The translations under genes and the position numbers were made by a program. This document shows, piece by piece, positions 55,019 to 62,358 of a DNA stretch of 64,000 bases (within the stretch, counting starts at the first letter, position 1; each line of letters starts with the position of its first letter). Source of the DNA: Bacteroides sp. GM023 (GTDB lineage Bacteria; Bacteroidota; Bacteroidia; Bacteroidales; Bacteroidaceae); NCBI RefSeq assembly GCF_014750685.1, contig NZ_JAAXGE010000009.1:124001-188000 (forward strand), written 5' to 3'. The notes under the pieces were generated by a model, which saw nothing but the letters and a program-made list of their open reading frames with translations, was not told the DNA's origin and did not search any database.

Positions 55019-56293
55019 TTAGTCTATGATGTCGAAACCGCAGTACGGAACCAATGCTTTCGGAATTCTGATGCCTTCCGGAGTTTGGTTGTTTTCGAGT
55101 AAAGCGGCAACGATACGTGGCAATGCCAGTGCCGAACCGTTCAATGTGTGGCAAAGTTCGGTTTTCTTGTCTGCATTGCGATAACGACATTTCAGACGGT
55201 TCGCCTGATAAGTATCAAAATTAGATACGGAGCTTACTTCCAGCCAACGTTTCTGTGCTTCGGAATATACTTCGAAGTCAAAGCAGAGCGCAGCGGTAAA
55301 ACTCATATCGCCGCCACAAAGACGAAGGATACGATACGGAAGTTCCAGTTTCTGCAACAGACCTTCTACATGATTTAGCATTTCCTGGTGAGACTGCTTG
55401 GAATGTTCCGGCTTGTCGATACGGACTAATTCTACTTTAGAAAATTCGTGCAGACGATTCAGACCACGTACATCCTTACCATAAGAACCGGCTTCGCGAC
55501 GGAAACATTGCGTATATGCACAGTTCATAATCGGCAATTGTTTATCTTCCAGGATTACATCACGATAGATGTTTGTAACGGGAACTTCTGCTGTCGGAAT
55601 CAGATATAAGTCATCTACTTCGCAATGATACATCTGTCCTTCTTTGTCGGGAAGCTGTCCTGTACCATAACCGGAAGCGGCGTTGACAACTGTCGGTGGC
55701 ATGATTTCAGTATATCCTGATTTGCGTGCTTCGTCCAGGAAGAAATTGATAAGTGCACGTTGAAGTTGCGCGCCTTTACCTTTATATACGGGGAAGCCCG
55801 CACCTGTGATTTTAACTCCCAGGTCAAAGTCGATTAAGTCATATTTCTTAGCCAGTTCCCAGTGGGGGAGTGCGTCTTTGGGAAGTTCGGTTTCCATACC
55901 CCCCATTTTTTCTACGACGTTGTCATCGGCGCCTATACCTTCGGGCACTTCGTCATAAGGAACATTAGGGATTGTATAAAGTACATTCTGCATCTCAGTA
56001 GCAGCCTGTGTCATAACGGCGTCCAGTTCCTTGTTGCCTTCTTTCAGTTCGGCGACGCGGGCGCGTGCAGATTCAGCTTCTTCTTTCTTGCCTTCTTTCA
56101 TTAATTGTCCGATAGTGCGCGAAAGCGAGTTAACCTCTGCCAGGTTTTTATCTAATAGGTTTTGTGTGCTACGTCTCTTGTCGTTTAGAGCGATCACTTG
56201 ATCGATTGTTTCTTTTGCATTTTTGAAATGCTTCTTTTCCAGTCCGCGGAGTACCGCCTCTGTGTTTTCTGTAATTTGTTTAATGGTAAGCAT
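55019..56293 (-). CDS. serS: serine-tRNA ligase
   Basis: 424 residues. The N-terminal helical coiled-coil arm (about 1-110) binds the tRNA-Ser long variable arm. The class II core has motif 2 CFRREAGSYGKDVRGLNRLHEF and motif 3 GSALALPRIVAALLENNQ. Charges tRNA-Ser in the cytoplasm. Monocistronic: terminators lie on both sides. Confidence 0.98.
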   Translation of the reverse strand: MLTIKQITENTEAVLRGLEKKHFKNAKETIDQVIALNDKRRSTQNLLDKNLAEVNSLSRTIGQLMKEGKKEEAESARARVAELKEGNKELDAVMTQAATEMQNVLYTIPNVPYDEVPEGIGADDNVVEKMGGMETELPKDALPHWELAKKYDLIDFDLGVKITGAGFPVYKGKGAQLQRALINFFLDEARKSGYTEIMPPTVVNAASGYGTGQLPDKEGQMYHCEVDDLYLIPTAEVPVTNIYRDVILEDKQLPIMNCAYTQCFRREAGSYGKDVRGLNRLHEFSKVELVRIDKPEHSKQSHQEMLNHVEGLLQKLELPYRILRLCGGDMSFTAALCFDFEVYSEAQKRWLEVSSVSNFDTYQANRLKCRYRNADKKTELCHTLNGSALALPRIVAALLENNQTPEGIRIPKALVPYCGFDIID

Positions 56294-56513
56294 ATTTATA
56301 CTTTTTATGAAAAACCGTTTTTGAGTCTACAAAGATAGATAAATAAAACAAATGATATTACATATATGCTATATTTTGGCAATAATAAGGATGGAAAAAA
56401 TGAAAAATATTGCAGAAGTGTAATATGTAAATGTTAAAAGAGTGTATGCTTATCGAGTAATGAAGGTGATTGTGATAAAAAAGAAAGATAAAAAAGTAGA
56501 AGGGTAAAAAAGA

Positions 56514-56546
56514 AAGGAGATGCAATCCTTTGGATTACATCTCCTT
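56514..56546 (-). terminator. terminator of the rplU-rpmA operon
   Basis: AAGGAGATG and CATCTCCTT arms with inner AATCC/GGATT; TCTTTTTTACC follows on the minus strand. Confidence 0.85.
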
Positions 56547-56571
56547 CTCTTAAATATTTTCAGTTGTGCAA

Positions 56572-56835
56572 TTATGCTTCAGTTGCAGGAATGATAGAAA
56601 CAGATCTTTTGTCTCCTTTGCCTACTTTGAAGTTAACTGTACCATCTACTAAAGCGAAAAGAGTGTGGTCTTTGCCCATTCCCATGTTTTCACCCGGGTG
56701 GAATTCAGTACCTCTTTGACGAACGATGATGTTACCTGCTTTGCAAGCTTCGCCACCAAATATCTTAACGCCTAATCTCTTACTTTGTGATTCGCGGCCG
56801 TTCTTAGAACTACCGACACCTTTTTTATGTGCCAT
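56572..56835 (-). CDS. rpmA: 50S ribosomal protein L27
   Basis: 87 residues beginning AHKKGVGSSKNGRESQSKRLGVK, with GNIIVRQRGTEFHPGENMGMGKDHTLFAL. The N-terminus reaches the peptidyl transferase centre; no cleavable N-terminal extension is present. It follows rplU by 22 bp. Confidence 0.98.
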   Translation of the reverse strand: MAHKKGVGSSKNGRESQSKRLGVKIFGGEACKAGNIIVRQRGTEFHPGENMGMGKDHTLFALVDGTVNFKVGKGDKRSVSIIPATEA

Positions 56836-56857
56836 TTCTTCTTACTTTTTAAAATGA

Positions 56858-57175
56858 TTAAGCTACTACTTCTGTAATTGTTAATTCAGTAAACTGTTGA
56901 CGGTGACCGTTCAGTTTTCTGTGACCTTTTCTTCTTTTCTTGTGGAAGATAAGAACTTTGTCGCCTTTAACCAAGTTTGAAACAACCTGGCAAACAACTT
57001 TCGCGCCTTCTACAGTAGGAACACCTACAGTTACGTTTCCGTCTTTGTCTACCAAAAGAACTTTTTCAAATTCTACTGTTGCGCCGTTTTCTGCACCTTC
57101 AATGTGGTGAACGAACAATTTCTGACCAGCTTCTGCTTTAAACTGCTGACCGTTAATTTCTACAATTGCGTACAT
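56858..57175 (-). CDS. rplU: 50S ribosomal protein L21
   Basis: 105 residues: MYAIVEINGQQFKAEAGQKLFVHHI at the start and KVLIFHKKRRKGHRKLNGHRQQFTELTI near the end, as in L21. First gene of the rplU-rpmA operon, with a consensus promoter 90 bp upstream. Confidence 0.98.
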   Translation of the reverse strand: MYAIVEINGQQFKAEAGQKLFVHHIEGAENGATVEFEKVLLVDKDGNVTVGVPTVEGAKVVCQVVSNLVKGDKVLIFHKKRRKGHRKLNGHRQQFTELTITEVVA

Positions 57176-57264
57176 CTTATATATAATGTATAAGTTAGCT
57201 CCGGCGGGTGGTCTTTAATCACTTAAAGAGCTCTTTATCGAACCCGTTGCGGAATAATCGGGCA

Positions 57265-57292
57265 CAAAAGTACTATTTTTATTCAATCCAAA
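57265..57292 (-). promoter_or_regulatory. promoter of rplU-rpmA
   Basis: Minus-strand TTTG (57292-57289) and TACTTTTG (57272-57265) at 20-bp spacing. The leader of about 85 nt is GC-richer than its surroundings (CCACCCGCCGGAGC) and could hold an autoregulatory fold; this is not established. Confidence 0.6.
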
Positions 57293-57370
57293 CAAATGTT
57301 TCCGCTCTTTTTTTAATTGTTTTGGAATACTTCTCCCTCTTCCTAGGGTTTAAAATGCATTTTCTCTTTC

Positions 57371-57466
57371 AACCTATCACCTGATGGTTCAAATCATTCA
57401 TTTATAATACTTTGACTGGTGATAGGTTGTGTTTATAACCTATCACCTCATCTATCACCTATCACC
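57371..57466. repeat. AACCTATCACC inverted/direct repeats
   Basis: AACCTATCACC at 57371-57381 and 57437-57447, its exact reverse complement GGTGATAGGTT at 57418-57428, and two further CTATCACC copies to 57466. They can form alternative stem-loops. Not in the 22-bp pattern. Confidence 0.75.
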
Positions 57467-57543
57467 CGTTCTTTCATCTCTCCTAATAGACCTGTCGATC
57501 GATTGCTTATGAGTTTCTACTTCTTCATGGCTAGGTGTCGAAT

Positions 57544-57735
57544 GTTTCATTACTTGGAACAAAGTGTTTCATGCCTTGAAACTATTAGTTCCAAGTAATG
57601 AAACATTTAGTTGCAAGGCTTTGAAACTCTAGTTTCAAGCGTTAGAAACTAAAGTGTCTAGGCGGGGAAACTAAAGTTTCTTGCTTTTGGAACTCTAGTT
57701 TCAACCAATGGAACTGAAGTTTCAGCGTAGGAAAC
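57544..57735. repeat. 22-bp-period dyad array, word GTTTCA
   Basis: Nine units start at 57544, 57566, 57588, 57610, 57632, 57654, 57676, 57698 and (21 bp on) 57719. Each has a GTTTCA-like word, 6-bp spacer, a TGAAAC-like reverse word and 4-bp linker. Words vary by one or two bases (GTTCCA, GTTGCA, GTGTCT). Same layout as 12598-12713 and 41355-41442. It lies in the 889-bp gap upstream of the structured RNA. Confidence 0.85.
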
Positions 57736-57838
57736 TGTAATTTGAGTGTAGTCTTGCGACTTTTCCTAATGCACGGGGTGTTGATTGTCCTATATCTAAG
57801 TCAAGAAAAAGGCTATGTTTTATCTTTGTACAGTGTGA

Positions 57839-57865
57839 TTGTTTTAAAAAAAGATAGTATATTTG
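57839..57865 (+). promoter_or_regulatory. promoter of the structured RNA
   Basis: TTG (57839-57841) and TATATTTG (57858-57865), 19 bp apart, match the Bacteroides consensus. The closing RNA stem begins 6 bp downstream, at the expected transcription start. Confidence 0.7.
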
Positions 57866-57870
57866 CAATA

Positions 57871-58010
57871 CCTAACATTCTACCTCGCAAGCGGTGAATC
57901 TGCTTCAGATTCGGTAGCAGGCATTTTTATGTCTGCTGCTGTTTGGTGATATGCGGTTTCGTACCCCCGTGGGGAGCATCAATGTGCCCCCAGCTTGCGA
58001 GAGTGTTAGG
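57871..58010 (+). ncRNA. structured RNA of unknown family, about 140 nt
   Basis: The 5' end (CCTAACA, then CTCGCAAGC, to 57892) pairs with the 3' end (GCTTGCGAG, then TGTTAGG, to 58010), closing a multibranch fold. Inside are hairpins GAATCTG-CTT-CAGATTC, AGCAGGCAT-TTTT-ATGTCTGCT and either CCCC-CGT-GGGG or GGGG...CCCC. A promoter sits at the exact 5' end and a T7 run follows. It could be an independent small RNA or a leader of the gene at 58065. I do not recognise it as SRP, 6S, tmRNA or RNase P RNA. Confidence 0.6.
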
Positions 58011-58018
58011 TAACGGGT

Positions 58019-58040
58019 CAGGCGGAACCGCTCTTTTTTT
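58019..58040 (+). terminator. terminator-like site after structured RNA
   Basis: A short GCG/CGC hairpin with a GAAC loop is followed by CTCTTTTTTT. The stem is short, so termination may be partial and allow read-through into the gene at 58065. Confidence 0.5.
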
Positions 58041-58064
58041 CTGCCTATTTAATACCTTATTATT

Positions 58065-58535
58065 ATGGATACAGAACACACAATGTGTCCCAAAGCCAAT
58101 CCGACAGATACTGTCGTTGACCAATCTGCTGAATCTCTTTTGATAGACTCTATTTCGTCAGAAGAGATGACCGCTCTAAAGGCTTATTTTGAACGTTTAG
58201 CTCAAGAAATGCTTTCCTCTTCCCGATGTAAACTTAACTCGGGCGATGATTTACCCCACTATCTTTTTCGTAAACTAGAAAAATCAAAAGCATTATTTTC
58301 TAGCTTGGAACTTCCGTGGGAGCGTTATATTCCGATACTTTATCAGGCTTTTTCGCTCTATTTCATCCATATGAACGAACCGAATACCCGATTGAAAGCA
58401 CTGAAACTTACTTCAGAACTGATGTCCGCCGTGGTTCTCTTATCACAATCCGGTCGATTGATAAACCAATTAACTACTTTTTGCCATGAAGAGTCCGAAA
58501 TGTTGAAGAAGTGGATGGATGAAAATAAGAAGTAA
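58065..58535 (+). CDS. hypothetical protein, 156 aa
   Basis: Not recognised. A soluble, mostly alpha-helical protein: a polar N-terminus with two Cys-free helices, then ALKAYFERLAQEMLSSSRCKL, a central LFRKLEKSKALFSSLELPWERYIPILYQAFSLYFIHM and a C-terminal helical stretch ending WMDENKK. No signal peptide, membrane span or known motif. It follows the structured RNA by about 25 bp after the T-run, so its expression may depend on that RNA leader. Codon use looks normal for the window. Confidence 0.65.
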   Translation: MDTEHTMCPKANPTDTVVDQSAESLLIDSISSEEMTALKAYFERLAQEMLSSSRCKLNSGDDLPHYLFRKLEKSKALFSSLELPWERYIPILYQAFSLYFIHMNEPNTRLKALKLTSELMSAVVLLSQSGRLINQLTTFCHEESEMLKKWMDENKK

Positions 58536-58597
58536 TTCATCTAATCCACTTTTTGGGTATTGCTATATCATTTATTGGATGTAAACAGGTCATTTAT

Positions 58598-58685
58598 CAG
58601 CTGTTAATACTTGGCTTCTCAGCTATTAATACTTGGGATGTCAGCTATTAATAGCTGAGATGATAACAGTTAATATCCTGTAAAT
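58598..58685. repeat. 22-bp-period array, word CAGCTA-TTAATA
   Basis: CAGCTG, CAGCTA and CAGCTA at 58598, 58620 and 58642, each followed by TTAATA, and a degenerate fourth unit at 58664 with TTAATA in register. The third unit contains the palindrome CAGCTATTAATAGCTG. The period is again exactly 22 bp, though the conserved part is laid out differently from the other three arrays. Confidence 0.75.
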
Positions 58686-58702
58686 CTGATTTCTATTGTT
58701 CT

Positions 58703-58856
58703 AAAATCATGCTAAGGAGGATTTGTGGTATATGGGGGCAAAAGTTGCTCCCATAGCTGCTCTCATGGTTGCTCTCATTACTGAAACATTGATGAATAAA
58801 GGGATTCAGGCAAAATGTGGGAGCATGGGAGCAAAATCGCTATAAACTTTTTTTCG
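58703..58856 (+). repeat. 154-bp dispersed direct repeat, copy 1
   Basis: About 95 per cent identical to 60660-60815. It runs from AAAATCATGCTAAGG to CTATAAACTTTTTTTCG and contains TGCTCCCAT-like words repeated every 11-12 bp and GGGAGCA inverted copies. No open frame or terminal inverted repeat. It lies in the 505-bp gap between the hypothetical gene and the ATPase gene. Confidence 0.9.
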
Positions 58857-59040
58857 TAAGTGCAGGAGAGTCGAATTGTAGTCTATATCAGTCCATAAGC
58901 CAGTTACGGAAAGTTAGTGCGAGATTTATAGATGCTGGGTATAGAAGATAATGAAGAAGAGAACTCAAACGAGAAAACAAGTAAGATGTTTGTTATTATG
59001 GAGTAGAAACATTATTTTTGTATTCTATAATGTTTTAGAT

Positions 59041-60405
59041 ATGGAATTTGTAGATCGGATAGAAGAACAAAAACGTCTCCAAAAAGCGTTGAACGGTGAG
59101 AAAGCTGCATTTGTCGTTGTATATGGCAGACGCAGGTTAGGAAAGTCTACCTTGATAAAAAGAGTGCTGACTCCAAATGATGTGTACTATATGGCCGACC
59201 AAACGGAACGTGCGCATCAAATCAGCTTGCTTGCCAAAGAAATCGGCATGGTAATGCCGGATTTTGATAAGGTGGTATATCCCGATTGGGAAGCATTACT
59301 GACTGCTCTTAACCATCGGACTCAGGAGCGCTTTTCACTCTGTTTGGATGAGTTTCCATATCTGGTTAAGAGTTCTCCCGAACTTCCTGCCCTGTTGCAA
59401 AGATTGATAGATTCTCGTAGCCTGAAATATAACTTGATTATTTGCGGTTCTTCCCAACAATTAATGCAAGGGTTAATACTTGATGGTAGTGCCCCGCTGT
59501 ACGGACGTGCAGACCAAATGCTAAAACTATCTCCTATACATATTAAATATTTACAGGAAGTATTGCATTCGGATGCCGTGAGTACGGTGGAAGAATATGC
59601 TGTGTGGGGAGGTGTACCCCGTTATTGGGAACTGCGGTTGCAGGATGACGGCTTGCAGGAGTCGATAGCTTACAATATTCTCAATCCGTTGGGTACACTG
59701 TACGAAGAACCAATCCGTCTGTTTATGGATGATATGCGGGATGTGATTCAGGCATCGACCCTTCTCTCTGTGATTGGGAGCGGCGCCAACAGATTATCGG
59801 AAATTGCCGCACGCCTGGAAAAGCCGGCTACTCATTTGTCCGGCCCATTAGAGAAACTGCGCCAACTGGATTTCATCGAACGGGAGATTCCTTTCGGTGA
59901 GAACCCCAAGAATAGTAAGAAGAGCCTGTATAAAGTAAGTGATCCGTTTATGGATTTCTATTTTCACTTTGTGGTTCCCAACCGTTCGCTGATAGAACTC
60001 GGACGTTCCGGTTTTGTGACGGATGTTATCCGTTCGCAATTCTCCCGTTATGTATCTGCCTGGTGGGAAAAGCTATGCCGCCAGGCTGTCAGTGGCGGAA
60101 TGATCGGCGGAGAGATGTACAACATTGCCGGGCGTTGGTGGGGCAATGTATCGAGGGATGAGGCTATCGAACTGGATGTAGTGGCGCAGAGTATGGATGG
60201 CAAAAGGCTCTTGGTAGGGGAATGTAAATGGACGGAAGGGGAAGACGCGGACAGGCTGATCTATGAACTGACTGCCAAAGCCCGGAAACTCCCTTTCCTG
60301 AAAGAACAGGAAATAGTTCCGGTATTATTCTTGAAACAAAAGCCGCTTCGTGAAAGTGACGCTTTGGTGATGACACCCCAGCAAGTTATTGATGCCATCG
60401 GTTAA
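59041..60405 (+). CDS. AAA-type ATPase with DUF234 C-terminal domain
   Basis: 454 residues from ATG 59041 (MEFVDRIEEQKRL), the typical start of this family; an in-frame ATG at 58951 adds 30 atypical residues. Walker A is VVYGRRRLGKSTLIKRVL, the Walker B region LCLDEFPYLV, then a sensor-like IICGSSQQLM. A winged helix (LSEIAARLEKPATHLSGPLEKLRQLDFI) precedes the C-terminal DUF234 nuclease-like region (ELDVVAQSMDGKRLLVGECKW, with D and E-x-K). Such stand-alone ATPases are common and mobile in Bacteroidetes and archaea; their function is not established. Confidence 0.9.
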   Translation: MEFVDRIEEQKRLQKALNGEKAAFVVVYGRRRLGKSTLIKRVLTPNDVYYMADQTERAHQISLLAKEIGMVMPDFDKVVYPDWEALLTALNHRTQERFSLCLDEFPYLVKSSPELPALLQRLIDSRSLKYNLIICGSSQQLMQGLILDGSAPLYGRADQMLKLSPIHIKYLQEVLHSDAVSTVEEYAVWGGVPRYWELRLQDDGLQESIAYNILNPLGTLYEEPIRLFMDDMRDVIQASTLLSVIGSGANRLSEIAARLEKPATHLSGPLEKLRQLDFIEREIPFGENPKNSKKSLYKVSDPFMDFYFHFVVPNRSLIELGRSGFVTDVIRSQFSRYVSAWWEKLCRQAVSGGMIGGEMYNIAGRWWGNVSRDEAIELDVVAQSMDGKRLLVGECKWTEGEDADRLIYELTAKARKLPFLKEQEIVPVLFLKQKPLRESDALVMTPQQVIDAIG

Positions 60406-60506
60406 ATAATAAATTGAAGTTTCGCAAGTGGCTCAACTTGTATCTGAGGCCTTGTCAACTATCAATTCTAAAGCAATTTATTTACTTGTTGGGAGTGTAG
60501 GTATAA

Positions 60507-60645
60507 TTATAATAAGTCGGACAAATTGCTCATAATCATCCGATGCGGATAAGCTCGAAGTTCTTCTGCGGTAGTCATCCCGTTGAGTACTCCTGCAAAA
60601 TCCACTCCTGCATTCCGGGCAGTTTCCGCGTCTACGGTGCTGTCT
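60507..60645 (-). pseudogene. detached 3' end of the HAD phosphatase gene
   Basis: The minus strand encodes VDAETARNAGVDFAGVLNGM and on to YPHRMIMSNLSDLL followed by a stop at 60507. It is nearly identical to the C-terminal part of the HAD gene at 61651 up to YPHR, then ends differently (MIMSNLSDLL against VIMENLGDLVHPSSI). It is most simply the original 3' end of that gene, cut off by the insertion between. Confidence 0.85.
60531..60645 (+). repeat. 115-bp direct repeat flanking insertion, left copy
   Basis: It matches 61690-61804 with 3 mismatches. The repeat is the 3' coding part of the HAD gene. Confidence 0.92.
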
Positions 60646-60659
60646 CAGAGTGTCATAAA

Positions 60660-60815
60660 AAAATCATGCTAAGGAGAATTTGTGGTATATGGGAGCAACA
60701 TTTGCTCCCATAGCTGCTCTCATGGTTGCTATCATTACTGAAACATTGATAAATAAAGGGATTCAGGTAAAATGTGGGAGCATGGGAGCAAAATCGCTAT
60801 AAACTTTTTTTTTCG
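60660..60815 (+). repeat. 154-bp dispersed direct repeat, copy 2
   Basis: Copy of 58703-58856 in the same orientation, inside the insertion; 1.96 kb separates the copies. It has GGGAGCA-ACATT-TGCTCCC as a perfect hairpin, which copy 1 has with changes. Confidence 0.9.
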
Positions 60816-60880
60816 TTTAGAATTATATTGAAGGCATATTCTAAGCTCAATGATAAGGATAGCATCCAAAGAACGGATGA

Positions 60881-61300
60881 TTATCCAATAGAGAGTGAGC
60901 CTAATTTTTTACCTATGTCTTGTATTGCTGAATTTAATATATCAAGTTCAGATTCTTTGAGACAGTAAATTTTTCCCCTAACAGGACTTCCGTTAATGCG
61001 TTGACTAAGCCATGATGCACTTTTTCCGAAATAGTTCTTTGCAATGTATTTTAATGATACTATTTCACTGATTTCTTTAACTTGTGCTTTAATAGATAAC
61101 ATGCGCTCAAGTTTTGCATCAACTATCTTAATTTCGTTTTCAATGCAGTCTAATTCTCCATTCATATATTTAATAATGAATTCTCTTTCTTTAGAGCTAT
61201 TATACTTAGCTCTAATTTCTCTAGCTTTCTCCAAACTGGCATCGTCTTTCAATGCACTCATTTCTTTCAATTCTTTCAATAGTTCTTCCATATGATTCAT
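60881..61300 (-). CDS. DUF5053-type small protein with HTH-like segment
   Basis: 139 residues. The N-terminal two thirds is charged coiled-coil helix (EELLKELKEMSALKDDASLEKAREIRAKY). The C-terminal part, VSLKYIAKNYFGKSASWLSQRINGSPV then YCLKESELDILNSAIQDIGKKL, looks like a helix-turn-helix and matches what I recall of DUF5053 proteins from Bacteroides mobile elements and phages. A start at the second Met (61291) is possible. Probably a DNA-binding regulator of the element, but unproven. It lies 32 bp after the small gene at 61332-61514. Confidence 0.75.
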   Translation of the reverse strand: MNHMEELLKELKEMSALKDDASLEKAREIRAKYNSSKEREFIIKYMNGELDCIENEIKIVDAKLERMLSIKAQVKEISEIVSLKYIAKNYFGKSASWLSQRINGSPVRGKIYCLKESELDILNSAIQDIGKKLGSLSIG

Positions 61301-61331
61301 AATTTATCCCTTTCTACAAGGGGGGGATTAT

Positions 61332-61514
61332 TTAATCTTTCAGTAACAGTTCTCTCTTTTTTATTAATTCTGTGAGTTGTTCAAGCAGTTCATCCGTCCT
61401 GGGATTTGGATTAATACCTAAGACTTCGCACCTATCTCTATATTGCTTAATGGCGTACTTGATTCTAAAAATCTGAAAATTGATCTCCTCAAGTTCACCT
61501 TTCTGATTCTCCAT
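61332..61514 (-). CDS. small coiled-coil protein of the insertion, 60 aa
   Basis: From ATG 61514 (MENQKGELEEINF). A longer frame begins at 61586, but that start lies inside a 19-bp palindrome upstream of the likely promoter, so the shorter form is preferred. It consists of two charged helices joined by RCEVLGINPNPRTDELL. No domain recognised. It heads a two-gene unit with the DUF5053 gene. Confidence 0.6.
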   Translation of the reverse strand: MENQKGELEEINFQIFRIKYAIKQYRDRCEVLGINPNPRTDELLEQLTELIKKRELLLKD

Positions 61515-61555
61515 TTTTCGTGTTTTTAATGATATTCTTGTTCCTTTTGACCATA

Positions 61556-61611
61556 CAAATATACGCATAAACATTTCTTTATGCAAGATAACGCATAAAG
61601 AAATGTTTATG
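61556..61611 (-). promoter_or_regulatory. promoter with 19-bp palindromic operator
   Basis: Minus-strand TATATTTG (61563-61556) fits TAnnTTTG. Immediately upstream is a perfect inverted repeat, CATAAACATTTCTTTATGC (61566-61584) and its complement at 61593-61611, loop 8 bp. The -33 position falls inside the palindrome, so a bound regulator would block transcription of the small gene and the DUF5053 gene; autoregulation is plausible. Confidence 0.65.
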
Positions 61612-61650
61612 TAATAACTCTTTTTATAAATTCCTGTTATGAGAAATGAG

Positions 61651-62301
61651 TCAGATAGATGAAGGGTGAACTAAATCTCCAAGATTTTCCATAATCACCC
61701 GATGCGGATAAGCTCGAAGTTCTTCTGCGGTAGTCATCCCGTTGAGTACTCCTGCAAAATCCACTCCTGCATTCCGGGCAGTTTCCGCATCTACGGTGCT
61801 ATCTCCGATATACAATGTTTCTTGTGGCGTACTTCCCAAATGTTCCAAAGCAAACCGTACCCCTTCCGGTGAAGGTTTCGCAGCTTTTACATCTTCTCCG
61901 CCTACTATAATATCAAGGAAATCTTTTGGCAGATATTCTTCGAGGAAGCTCAATATCCGAAAGCGATATTTGGTAGAGATGATTCCAATGCGGGCACCCC
62001 GTTGCTTCAACTCTTTTAGGGTGGATAATGTGTCGGGGAAGAGACGTGTGTTTACATTCATATGAACATCGGCTTCTTTTCTGTATTCCTGTCGGAAGGC
62101 TTCAAGTTGTGCCGGGTCGGTAACTCCGGTGAGAATACTGAAAGATTCTTCCAGTGTTTTTCCAATAGTGCGTTTGATAGCTTCATCGGTGACGGTTAAA
62201 TACTGGTGGCGGGTGAGCACAATTCTGAAACACTTAACGATACCACGTGACGAATCGGCTAATGTGTAGTCGAAATCGAATAAATAGGTTTTGTAATTCA
62301 T
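61651..62301 (-). CDS. HAD family hydrolase, phosphoglycolate phosphatase-like
   Basis: 216 residues. Motif I FDFDYTLADSS, motif II IGIISTKYR, motif III Lys in KAAKPSPEG, motif IV IGDSTVDAETARNAG. The helical cap follows motif I, as in PGP/beta-phosphoglucomutase-type enzymes. Its last residues (VIMENLGDLVHPSSI) differ from the presumed original end kept at 60507-60645, so the C-terminus was probably replaced by the insertion. Catalytic motifs are intact. Confidence 0.93.
   Translation of the reverse strand: MNYKTYLFDFDYTLADSSRGIVKCFRIVLTRHQYLTVTDEAIKRTIGKTLEESFSILTGVTDPAQLEAFRQEYRKEADVHMNVNTRLFPDTLSTLKELKQRGARIGIISTKYRFRILSFLEEYLPKDFLDIIVGGEDVKAAKPSPEGVRFALEHLGSTPQETLYIGDSTVDAETARNAGVDFAGVLNGMTTAEELRAYPHRVIMENLGDLVHPSSI
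61690..61804 (+). repeat. 115-bp direct repeat flanking insertion, right copy
   Basis: The copy inside the intact HAD gene; partner of 60531-60645. Confidence 0.92.
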
Positions 62302-62358
62302 TGGGAAAACTTTTCAGCAAAAGTACTAAATACTTTTCTTATTTTACTGGTTCTACTC

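Larger units (their letters stand above)
60646..61689. mobile_element. 1.04-kb insertion in the 3' end of a HAD gene, element remnant
   Basis: DNA between two 115-bp direct copies of the HAD gene 3' region. It carries the 154-bp repeat copy 2, a DUF5053 gene, a small gene and a promoter with a 19-bp palindrome. Integrative elements often enter gene 3' ends and supply a replacement end, which fits the two different C-termini. There is no integrase, so this would be a remnant or a passively mobilised element. A tandem duplication is the alternative. Confidence 0.6.

Noticed and set aside
57871..58010. SRP RNA, 6S RNA or tmRNA identity for the structured RNA
   Set aside because: There is no recognisable SRP domain IV loop, the fold is multibranched unlike 6S, and it is too short for tmRNA or RNase P RNA.
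57927..58143. Short open frames overlapping the structured RNA
   Set aside because: They cross the RNA and terminator region and lack support, while the RNA has promoter and pairing evidence.
58951..59040. Extended N-terminus of the DUF234 ATPase
   Set aside because: The family begins at the MEFVDRIEEQKRL-type sequence; the extra residues are basic and of low similarity to anything expected.
61515..61586. N-terminal extension of the 60-residue protein to an 84-residue form
   Set aside because: The upstream start lies inside the 19-bp palindrome and upstream of the likely -7 element, so it would not be in the mRNA.
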